Part shown: positions 1 to 6,620 of the stretch, piece after piece
Layout: every line of letters starts with the position of its first letter
Position numbering within the stretch: the first letter of the stretch is position 1
Origin: JBAWAP01 sp049589355
GTDB lineage: Bacteria > Chloroflexota > Anaerolineae > VGOG01
Length of the DNA: 14,614 bases
Direction: 5' to 3'
Assembly (NCBI GenBank): GCA_049589355.1
Contig: JBAWAP010000364.1
Span: forward strand, 1-14,614
Program-made: the position numbers and the translations under genes
The notes under the pieces: model-generated
The model's database searches: none
What the model was told of the DNA's origin: nothing
What the model saw: only the letters and a program-made list of their open reading frames with translations

Positions 1-1098
1 CCCCACGTACCCCCTCACATCGCTCTTCGAGACTATCAGACCCAGGCAATCGACTCTTGGTTTGCCGCCGGTTGCCGAGGTTTGTTTGAGATGGCGACTG
101 GCACTGGAAAGACCATCACGGCGCTGGCAGCGGCAGTCCGTCTGTTCAACGAGCAAAAACGCCTTGTGCTAGTTGTTTCCTGCCCATTCAAACACTTGGT
201 TGAGCAGTGGGCCGGGGAAGCGGAGCAGTTTGGGTTTCGTCCAATTCGGGTTGCAGAATCCCGAGCAAAATGGGAGCCGGAAGTCACGAGGCAACTTCAG
301 GTTTTCCGACGAGGGCGGAGCAAACTGGTAACCATCATAACGACAAACGCGTCGCTACGGAGAGAAGTGCTTCCTGAGGTTCTTGATGAGTTTTGGCCAG
401 AGGCCATGTTAATCGCTGACGAAGCGCACAATGTTGGCGCACCTCAGATGCTGGCTGCCCTTCCCGCTCAGGCACCATGGCGATTGGGCCTAAGTGCAAC
501 GCCCATACGGCATTATGATGAATATGGAACTGAAGCCATCCTTGATTATTTTGGTGAAGTCGTCTTCGAGTTCGGGCTTGCAGACGCGATTGGGACATAC
601 TTGACACCTTACTACTACTATCCTATCCCTGTGGAGATGACAGAAGATGAGTTCGCCGAGTTCTGTGTCCTAACGCAGAAAATGCAGCGATATATTCGAG
701 ACCCAGACGAACCGCTCCCAGAGGTTGTGAAGAGACTGGCGATTAAGCGCGCTAGAGTTATGAACAACTCCACCTCGAAACTGGAATGGCTTCGCGGTAA
801 CATCGAAGAATACGCAGAGTTGCGACACACTCTTTTCTATGTGGGGGATAAACTCTTCAACCAAGTTAAAGAGTTGTTGGGAGTCGAGAAACGTATTCGT
901 ATTCACGAGTTCACTCAGCGCCAGAACAATATGGAGCGGCAGCAGATACTGGAGCGATTCTCCGAAGGTGATCTACAAGCCCTGGTGGCAATGAAGTGCC
1001 TAGATGAAGGCGTAGATGTGCCTCCAACTAGAATCGCGTACTTCCTAGCGAGTTCTGGGAATCCACGTGAGTTTGTACAACGGCGGGGGCTACTTTAG
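1..1098 (+). pseudogene. Dnd-associated SF2 DEAD/DEAH helicase, 5' end outside window, 3' end truncated
   Basis: The frame is open from base 1, so the start lies to the left. The visible 365 residues carry a full set of SF2 helicase motifs: an L-R-D-Y-Q entry motif (28-42), Walker A A-T-G-T-G-K-T (94-114), D-E-A-H (418-429), S-A-T-P motif III (492-503), motif V C-L-D-E-G-V-D-V-P (about 996-1022) and the start of motif VI, N-P-R-E-F-V-Q-R-R-G. At that point the protein ends in L-L-stop, so the closing Arg of Q-R-R-G-R and the whole C-terminal tail are missing. Neither other frame restores them after about 1090, so a deletion or rearrangement joint is more likely than a simple frameshift. From memory the sequence resembles the helicases annotated as DNA phosphorothioation system restriction enzymes, which would fit the neighbouring dnd genes. 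The motif VI arginine is normally needed for ATP-driven translocation, so the product is probably inactive. Confidence 0.75.
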
Positions 1099-1114
1099 TT
1101 CGGGCTGACTGTGA

Positions 1115-1216
1115 GTGGCCGCCACCGGGGCGGTGCAGTTCGCCACCAATGGCAGCCAGGCACGCTGGATGACCAACCCTATTCTATGCGAGGAAGATGG
1201 GCAGGTCAAGATTTAG
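1115..1216 (+). other. orphan reading-frame remnant after the helicase joint
   Basis: Between the broken helicase and the HNH gene there are 145 bases. One frame, directly after stops at 1106 and 1112, reads as a protein-like tail ending QARWMTNPILCEEDGQVKI before a stop at 1214-1216. Its composition looks more like coding sequence than the other frames, but I do not recognise it. It could be the 3' scar of a gene deleted together with the helicase C-terminus, or chance. A small G/C palindrome (CACCG-ggg-CGGTG, 1123-1135) lies inside it and has no T-run. Confidence 0.2.
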
Positions 1217-1243
1217 GGTTGTGATGTACAGCCTGCTTGTGGA

Positions 1244-2257
1244 ATGTTTGAGATGACAACAGACTACTTGAGGCGCTTTGCCAAGCTCCGTACCGACACT
1301 AGCCCTGCTCGCTGGCCAGCAGTGACATGCCATCGTGCTCCGCACAAACCTTTCCTACTTCTTGCCCTCATAGATCTAATCGCGCAAGGTGTGATCCAAA
1401 CTAACTTCATTGAGTTCAAAGCTGACCTGATAGATATCTTCGACTTATACTGGGTCAAGACCATGGGCCGCCAGAAGCCTAGTAACCCCGTGTTGCCTTT
1501 CTTCCATATGCATCGAGAAGGCTTCTGGCATCTAGTGCCAGTGCCAGGCAAAGAACAGGTGCTGGCCAACATACCACAAATCCGCTCAATTGGCCCATTG
1601 CGCGAGTTTGTGTTAGGCGCTACGCTGGATGACGCTTTATTCGAGATGCTGTTGAACAAGGAAACACGTGACGACTTACGGCGCGTATTGATCGAAACGT
1701 ACTTTGCGCCTGAAGTGCGTCCAAAGCTGGTTGAGCTAGGACAGATTAGTGCCGAATCTTTCCAGTACAGCCTCGAATTGCTGGGAAGGTCGAAGGGGCG
1801 TTTTAGGCTCAAGCTGAGGGAGTTGCCGGATGAGGAAGAACGCTACCAGGCAGTCTCACGTTCTACAGCATTTCGGAGCGTCGTGATGAAAGCCTACGAC
1901 TACACCTGTGCTATGTGCCGAATTCGTGTGTTCACACCAGAAGGACGCTCACCAGTCGTTGCGGCTCACATTGTACCTTGGAGTGAGAGTCACAATGATG
2001 ATCCACGGAATGGAATGGCGCTGTGCGGCCTGCACCACTGGACCTTTGATCAAGGATTAGTCAGCGTGACCACAGGCCATCGAATTCAGGTGTCGCCCGC
2101 GGTACCATCCGATGAGCCAGGTACCGAGCCAATAGTGTCGCTGGCCGAACGGGAATTACATTTGCCAATCGAACACACTCTATGGCCAGCAAAAACAGCG
2201 CTCAAATGGCATCGAGAGAATATCTTCTGTGCTGAAGTGCCGCCACGCTTGTTATGA
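1244..2257 (+). CDS. Phosphorothioate-DNA-binding (SBD-type) HNH endonuclease
   Basis: A 337-residue protein with two parts. The N-terminal half (about 1-165) carries R-A-P-H-K-P-F-L-L-L (31-40) and F-F-H...G-F-W-H-L-V-P (86-99), the pattern I know from the sulfur-binding domain of ScoMcrA/SprMcrA-type enzymes, which recognises phosphorothioate-modified DNA. The C-terminal half is an HNH nuclease of the ββα-metal type: A-H-I with H242, R-N-G with N256, and L-H-H-W-T-F-D with H264/H265. A C222-x2-C225 pair with C261-x2-H264 could hold a structural zinc. The catalytic set looks intact. The start may be ATG 1244 or ATG 1253 (M-T-T-D-Y-L-R-R-F); neither has a strong ribosome-binding site and the second agrees better with remembered homologues. 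The gene faces dndE with a 36-base gap. Known relatives are type IV enzymes that cut PT DNA, so its place next to PT-writing genes is odd. Family placement is from motif memory. Confidence 0.85.
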   Translation: MFEMTTDYLRRFAKLRTDTSPARWPAVTCHRAPHKPFLLLALIDLIAQGVIQTNFIEFKADLIDIFDLYWVKTMGRQKPSNPVLPFFHMHREGFWHLVPVPGKEQVLANIPQIRSIGPLREFVLGATLDDALFEMLLNKETRDDLRRVLIETYFAPEVRPKLVELGQISAESFQYSLELLGRSKGRFRLKLRELPDEEERYQAVSRSTAFRSVVMKAYDYTCAMCRIRVFTPEGRSPVVAAHIVPWSESHNDDPRNGMALCGLHHWTFDQGLVSVTTGHRIQVSPAVPSDEPGTEPIVSLAERELHLPIEHTLWPAKTALKWHRENIFCAEVPPRLL

Positions 2258-2293
2258 ACTAGACAATTGCTGCTCTGATGCCTATGCTTCGGC

Positions 2294-2587
2294 TCAGATG
2301 CGCTTTGAATTGCCCCCCAGATCAGCCCCTAGGTCCAACCCATCCCGAACCAGTCGCTCGCGCAGCAATGCGAAGAAGAACTGGTCCCACTGGCCGGTGA
2401 GCGTGTACCGATTGAACTCGCGGACGTGCCCATAGGCGTAAAGCTGTGGATCGGGAATTCCAGGCTCCTCCAATGACAGGCATAACCCCAGGCGACAAAT
2501 CAAGTTCGGCGTCAGGCCGGTGCGCGCCCTGAGGTTGCGCAGGCGTAGATCCACCTCTTCACCTACATAGATGCGGTTAAGGGACAT
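2294..2587 (-). CDS. dndE: DNA sulfur modification protein DndE
   Basis: A 97-residue protein. The signature segments are R-T-G-L-T-P-N-L-I-C-R-L-G (22-34), followed by C-L-S-L-E-E-P and then E-F-N-R-Y-T-L-T-G near the middle, then a helical F-A-L-L-R-E-R-L. These are the conserved blocks of the DndE family, a small helical protein reported to form tetramers and bind nicked DNA. With DndC and DndD it is required to place sulfur in the DNA backbone. The start ATG overlaps the dndD stop as TGATG and has a good ribosome-binding site (AGGAG, 7 bases upstream), so it is translationally coupled. It is at the short end for the family, and the tail ends N-S-K-R-I where I would expect a His/Asn-Arg-Gly-like ending. 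No clear terminator follows before the convergent HNH gene. Confidence 0.93.
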   Translation of the reverse strand: MSLNRIYVGEEVDLRLRNLRARTGLTPNLICRLGLCLSLEEPGIPDPQLYAYGHVREFNRYTLTGQWDQFFFALLRERLVRDGLDLGADLGGNSKRI

Positions 2588-4611
2588 CAGTTGTCTCCTG
2601 GTATATCACACGTGACTACCGTCGCCTCATCTCGTGAGTCGTAGTCCAGATGATAAACGCGGGCCAAGTAGGGCTTCGCTTGGGCTAGCAGCCCGGGGTC
2701 TAGTTCGGCGTCGGTGGCGAACAACAGTACCTGATCGCTCACTGCCGGCACATAGTCGTGCATCAAGCGCCAGCGATGGATCTCGTCCAGGCGGGCCAGG
2801 GGCGCGTCCATCACCAGCGGCAGTTGTCGCCCACTTACCTGGCGTAGCGCCCACAACAGCGCCATGGCGTAAAGCTGCCGCTCACCGGCAGAAAAGTCAC
2901 CCAGTCCCAGCACATGGTCGTTTGTGCCATACAGTTGCACGCGAAAATCGTCAGGGTCGATGAGGGCACCTATCAGTAAGTGTTCCTTGCGGCAGATGGC
3001 GTTAAAAGCGGCTACCAGCCTCTCTTCTAAAGTCCCCAGTCGCTGACGGGTTAGGGCATCCTGGTAGGCCTTCAGGATCAGTTTGCTACGCTCGGCTAGT
3101 GCCAATTGTCGCTCACTGGCCTGAGCGGCCGCCAACTGGTCGGCCATGCGTTGGAGCTGTCGTGCTTGCTCGTCACGCTGGAACCGCAATGCTCCCATCT
3201 GCTCGTTCAATGCCTTCTGGTGCCTTTGCAGATCAGCCAGACCGACCTCCAGGCGCATGATTTCAGCATGGATGGGGGTCAATATCTCGTCATCGGGTAC
3301 TCGACTCAAATCCTCTTCGATGCGTCGGCGCTCAGACCGGAGCGCCTGCATACGCTGGCCCAAAGCCTGAACCTGTTGGGGGAGGGCATGCAGGGCTTGA
3401 GCAATCCAACCCTGCAACTGCTCTTGCTCAGGCTCAGCCAGGTGATGAAGTAGTGGCTGTTCACTAACTCTGTAAAGAGTCTCTCGCTCGCGCAGCATAC
3501 GGACCAGCCGTTGGGCCAGAGTTTCACGGTCATAGAGAGGCACCTCCACATCGTGCCACAGTTCCTCGCCCTGCAGCGCCGCCTCAAGACGGGCTATCCG
3601 CTCCTGCCACAACTGATCCGCCGCCTGGTGACGGCGCATGTCGGCTTCTTGTACCAACCGCTGGCTTAGCGCCTGACACAGTTCGGGCGCTAAGGCAAAA
3701 GGCAGCAGACCAGTGCTCAACTCGCGCAGTTGGTTGGCAATAGTTTCAATCTCTTGTTGCACAGCTAAGAGTCGCTCTTGGAGAATAGGCCGGCGAGCCG
3801 CGTAACTGCCCCCCTCGGCTGCCAAGCGGCGTTCCTGGCGTGCCAGTTCAGCTTCCAGATTATCCTGCTCAGCAGCCAGGGCTTCAGCCTCGGCATGAAG
3901 CTGAGTCAATTCGACATTCAAGGCATCCAGGGCATCTTGATGGCGCAGTATCTCTTCCCGCAGGCGGTCCACGCGCTGCCCGCCGCCTCGGCGCCGGGTG
4001 TAGTAGGCCAAGTCAGCCTGTAGCCGCTCTATCAGGTCCAGGCCCAACAGGCGGCACAGGGTCTCACCCAGCAACCCATTGTGCTGCTCCGGGTTGGCGA
4101 GTGCTTCTAACCGTTCGGCATCAAAAAAGCAAAGCGGCGTCAGACCGGGCGGCACTAAATCGTTAAGCCAGGTCTGGTAGTCCGCAGGATCTATATCAAG
4201 CCGCTGCCCATCCCGTAATACGGTCAGCGTCTCCTGTACGCTGTGGCCGTTGCGTCGCCAGAACCGTTCCACCTGGATGCGCAGTGGCCGGCCCGATTGC
4301 ACATACTGAAAGCTGAGCGCAACACCTCCTTCGTCGCTGACGAGCGGAGTCCCGGCTTCGCCACAGCGGTGTAGGCGGCTTAGCAAGAAATCATTATAGG
4401 CTTGGCGGCTTATCCGGTCGCCCAGGGCTAACGAGCCATGCAAGGCTAGGGCTAATGCCTGGAACAGAGTGGTCTTACCCGCGCCATTGTGGCCGCTGAC
4501 GACAGCCAGATGACGGCAAGCGCCATCTGGCTGGCGTACCGGTGTCAGATTGAAGTCCTGTCGTCCTCGGAAGACGCCCAAATTGTGGACTGTTAGATTC
4601 AGCAATTCCAT
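2587..4611 (-). CDS. dndD: DNA sulfur modification protein DndD (SMC-like ATPase)
   Basis: A 674-residue ABC/SMC-type ATPase. Walker A is G-H-N-G-A-G-K-T (40-47). A long charged heptad-rich stretch (about 190-560) predicts a coiled coil. The C-terminal ATPase half carries the signature F-S-A-G-E-R-Q (573-579), Walker B L-P-L-V-M-D-A-P (597-604) and the D-loop A-R-L-D. No CxxC zinc hook is seen. An F-F-D-A-E-R-L segment before the coiled coil is typical of DndD. The family supplies ATPase/DNA-nicking activity to the DndCDE modification complex. I chose ATG 4611, which gives the standard N-terminus M-E-L-L-N-L-T-V-H-N-L-G-V-F-R-G. An upstream in-frame ATG at 4764 would read through the dndC coding end and produces non-homologous sequence. 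The dndC stop lies 4 bases upstream, implying coupling. Length is normal. Confidence 0.95.
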   Translation of the reverse strand: MELLNLTVHNLGVFRGRQDFNLTPVRQPDGACRHLAVVSGHNGAGKTTLFQALALALHGSLALGDRISRQAYNDFLLSRLHRCGEAGTPLVSDEGGVALSFQYVQSGRPLRIQVERFWRRNGHSVQETLTVLRDGQRLDIDPADYQTWLNDLVPPGLTPLCFFDAERLEALANPEQHNGLLGETLCRLLGLDLIERLQADLAYYTRRRGGGQRVDRLREEILRHQDALDALNVELTQLHAEAEALAAEQDNLEAELARQERRLAAEGGSYAARRPILQERLLAVQQEIETIANQLRELSTGLLPFALAPELCQALSQRLVQEADMRRHQAADQLWQERIARLEAALQGEELWHDVEVPLYDRETLAQRLVRMLRERETLYRVSEQPLLHHLAEPEQEQLQGWIAQALHALPQQVQALGQRMQALRSERRRIEEDLSRVPDDEILTPIHAEIMRLEVGLADLQRHQKALNEQMGALRFQRDEQARQLQRMADQLAAAQASERQLALAERSKLILKAYQDALTRQRLGTLEERLVAAFNAICRKEHLLIGALIDPDDFRVQLYGTNDHVLGLGDFSAGERQLYAMALLWALRQVSGRQLPLVMDAPLARLDEIHRWRLMHDYVPAVSDQVLLFATDAELDPGLLAQAKPYLARVYHLDYDSRDEATVVTCDIPGDN

Positions 4612-4615
4612 GAAG

Positions 4616-6037
4616 CTACACCAATCGTAATTGCACCGGCTCCTCGACCAGGATTTCTTCCTCGCTGCGCCATTCCTCAGCCAGCACAGCGGCCAGTGCC
4701 TTTTGAATCCTTGCACGTCGGGCCATGCCATTCGCACGACGTTCTTCTTCCAACATCTTGGCAATCAGGCCAAGCGGCACGTCGTATTCCTCGCAGATAC
4801 TAGCCAATAATGCCTTCTGATCAGCGTCAAAGCGACCATCGTCATCCATTGGCCAATCCAGGTCATAACCGTTCACCCGGCGGAAGATTTGTGGCACTGA
4901 GTCTTCCCAGTCCTGCCGCTCCGTGCACCAGATGCGACGAATCTCGTGCAGTTCCTCTTCGGAGATCAACGTGACATCGGGATCGGGACCATCCCGGCGC
5001 ACAGCCATTTGCGCCCGTAGCACCTTTTCCAACGTCTGCCTACTGACTTCGAGCTTGTAGGTACGAGCAGCCGGTGTACCATCTTTTTTCAGGATAACTC
5101 GCCCATCGCGTCCCTTGATGTCCCGAAACTCGCGCTTGCGTTGCGGATCAGTGGTAATGTATAGCCATTCACGAAACTCTAACAATGGCTCCATCCATTC
5201 TGTACCACTGTCAATCAGAGCTTCCATCGAAGAGTCTCGCTTAGCCACGGTACAGACCCAACAGCCGAAGCGGCTGTTACCGCAGGGTGGCGTGGAGGTA
5301 TCAATGACCAATGGGCACTCACCGGCGTTGGCGTTGCGGTAGAGTGCGGCCAGGTCCCGGTTGTTGCTGCCCCACGGCGAGGGTACCTGCAGCAGATAGG
5401 TCCACACGTCGTCGGTGGAAAAGTCGGCGATGGGCGCATAAACGTAGGCGCCACGCAGCGAGGTGTGGCGACGCAACAGTGAGTGGCCTCTTACTTGGTA
5501 GGTACTCATCAACTGCATGCGTGTCGAACTTTCCGATTTGCGCACGCCAAGGACAACGATTACCTCACCATACTGCGTCACCTTCGTCTCGATGAAGCGG
5601 TTGGCAGGGTTGATTTTCATCCGGTCAGTACACCAACGGAAACGGGTGGTGGGTGCTGGGTACCCTCTGCCGATCAGATTGACCCAGAAGCTGTCGTTGA
5701 GGATGGGCATCACCTTCTCAGCCTGGAAGAGCATACCTACCTTGCTGGCTATCTCATTGATGCGATGCAGGGTGTTGTCAAGGTAGTCCACAATGACCGG
5801 CGTCTCCACCTTCGTGTCCGAAGCGATCACGAACACCGGCTTCTGACGGTCTTCCGGTGCCAGCCCCTCCAGCGCTTTCCAGACCAGTTGCAGCACGGCA
5901 GTCGAGTCCTTGCCGCCGCTGTAACCGATGACCCAGGGCTGTGGGTAGCGCCGGTAGACGTCGCGGATTTCCTCATAGATATCTTGAATCGTGCGCTGCT
6001 CGAAGATAGAGCGCTCGTTGGGAAGACCCTCAGCCAT
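4616..6037 (-). CDS. dndC: DNA sulfur modification protein DndC (PAPS-reductase-like ATP pyrophosphatase)
   Basis: A 473-residue protein of the PAPS reductase/adenine-nucleotide alpha-hydrolase superfamily. The PP-loop S-G-G-K-D-S-T is at 40-46. A cysteine group fits the Fe-S cluster of the family: C136 (F-R-W-C-T-D-R), C241, C252, and the pair C259-x2-C262 (F-G-C-W-V-C-T-V-A-K). DndC uses ATP and sulfur delivered by a cysteine desulfurase to activate the DNA backbone for phosphorothioation. The start ATG at 6037 has AAGGAG 10 bases upstream, and a sigma-70 promoter lies 49 bases further up (6087-6115), so it is the first gene of the operon. The desulfurase (DndA) is absent from the window; in other bacteria IscS can replace it. 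Length and motifs are complete, so it looks functional. Confidence 0.95.
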   Translation of the reverse strand: MAEGLPNERSIFEQRTIQDIYEEIRDVYRRYPQPWVIGYSGGKDSTAVLQLVWKALEGLAPEDRQKPVFVIASDTKVETPVIVDYLDNTLHRINEIASKVGMLFQAEKVMPILNDSFWVNLIGRGYPAPTTRFRWCTDRMKINPANRFIETKVTQYGEVIVVLGVRKSESSTRMQLMSTYQVRGHSLLRRHTSLRGAYVYAPIADFSTDDVWTYLLQVPSPWGSNNRDLAALYRNANAGECPLVIDTSTPPCGNSRFGCWVCTVAKRDSSMEALIDSGTEWMEPLLEFREWLYITTDPQRKREFRDIKGRDGRVILKKDGTPAARTYKLEVSRQTLEKVLRAQMAVRRDGPDPDVTLISEEELHEIRRIWCTERQDWEDSVPQIFRRVNGYDLDWPMDDDGRFDADQKALLASICEEYDVPLGLIAKMLEEERRANGMARRARIQKALAAVLAEEWRSEEEILVEEPVQLRLV

Positions 6038-6053
6038 GGAGTCGAATCTCCTT
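6038..6053 (-). promoter_or_regulatory. dndC ribosome-binding site inside a small stem-loop
   Basis: Reading leftward, AAGGAG (6053-6048) is the Shine-Dalgarno site of dndC. Its GGAG can pair with CTCC (6041-6038), which abuts the ATG, leaving a six-base ATTCGA loop. This would partly hide the ribosome-binding site. The stem is only four pairs, so regulation is speculative. Confidence 0.4.
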
Positions 6054-6086
6054 GTGAATGTTACGTGATACTCTGCGGTGCATTGA

Positions 6087-6115
6087 ATTATATCCTATCC
6101 TCTGTGAATGGTCAA
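6087..6115 (-). promoter_or_regulatory. sigma-70-type promoter of the dndCDE operon
   Basis: On the minus strand, TTGACC (6115-6110) and a consensus TATAAT (6092-6087) are separated by exactly 17 bases. The predicted transcript start lies near 6080, leaving a leader of about 42 bases before the dndC ATG. This is the best promoter match in the window and implies substantial constitutive transcription unless a repressor binds. An 8-base direct repeat (TGTGAATG on the plus strand) occurs at 6103-6110, partly in the spacer, and again at 6053-6060, 50 bases apart, and may be an operator. Confidence 0.8.
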
Positions 6116-6559
6116 ACAGGGAGTCAGCGAGCGTATCGAGTTTGGGACAAGGTCGCTGTGGTCTCCCCAAGATATAGCTGATGCGCATCCCTTATCTTGT
6201 GTTATTTGACGTTTCTAGCCACAAGATGTAGTGGGGAAAAGCACAGTTGGCTGCGGCGTTCATTATGGGCAAACGCTGAGCCCATTTTCGGCCTTTTTAC
6301 GGAACCCGGTGCCCTGTTTTGCCTACGTGGATGTCCCCAGCGTGATACGCTCACGAGAGTCAAGCTTGCGTGGCGATTCATCATCGCGGATAGCGGGCCA
6401 GCCGCATTGGCCGTCTTTGCGTCAGCACCGCCTTCCTCACCGTGAGTTGCGAGCACGACCGGCTTACCCCATCTCTGGACGGGACTTGCTTTTTAGCTAG
6501 GTAAGGAGAAACTCGCCTTGTCAAAAAGCCCCCTCTGTGTTAAACTTGGGGCGTCTTTC
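6116..6559. other. intergenic region without a supported gene
   Basis: About 440 bases between the dnd promoter and the dehydrogenase promoter. Short open frames exist on both strands (for example 6202-6456 minus), but none has a ribosome-binding site, family motif or neighbour link that I can recognise. I see no tRNA fold. Small palindromes occur: CGTGA-tacgc-TCACG (6341-6355) and GGCCA...TGGCC near 6400. A weak GCCCC/GGGGC hairpin lies at 6528-6552. It is the boundary between the defence locus and the redox genes, so it may hold the scar of an insertion or a non-coding repeat. Confidence 0.5.
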
Positions 6560-6588
6560 TTGCCTCTATACGATTCATGGTGTATACT
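6560..6588 (+). promoter_or_regulatory. candidate promoter for the dehydrogenase group
   Basis: TTGCCT (6560-6565) and TATACT (6583-6588) are spaced by 17 bases. The transcript would begin near 6595, about 26 bases before the ATG at 6621. The match is moderate (4 of 6 at -35, 5 of 6 at -10), but position and spacing are right. Confidence 0.55.
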
Positions 6589-6620
6589 TCCCCGTAGGCC
6601 AACTCTCGCTGATTTGTCCC

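Noticed and set aside
84..1256. Shared GTTTGAGATG at the helicase Walker A region (84-93) and the HNH start (1247-1256)
   Set aside because: Ten bases only, with no similarity on either side; most likely chance.
1264..1812. 182-codon minus-strand open frame
   Set aside because: Antisense to the intact SBD region of the HNH endonuclease; Ser/Arg-rich shadow.
4612..4764. N-terminal extension of dndD from ATG 4764
   Set aside because: It overlaps the coding end of dndC in another frame and adds non-homologous Trp/Cys/Arg-rich residues; the standard DndD N-terminus begins at ATG 4611.
6038..6053. T-loop-like GATTCGACTCC suggesting a tRNA on the minus strand
   Set aside because: No acceptor, D or anticodon stems can be built around it; it is the dndC leader.
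5483..6181. 232-codon plus-strand open frame opposite dndC
   Set aside because: It lies antisense to a clear dndC gene and its promoter, with no motif or ribosome-binding site.
6202..6456. 84-codon minus-strand open frame in the gene-free gap
   Set aside because: No ribosome-binding site and low-complexity, Arg/Ser-rich composition; treated as non-coding, possibly repeat sequence.
6537..6620. Earlier start of the dehydrogenase at 6537
   Set aside because: It would place the promoter -10 and -35 inside the gene and adds residues unlike MDR proteins.
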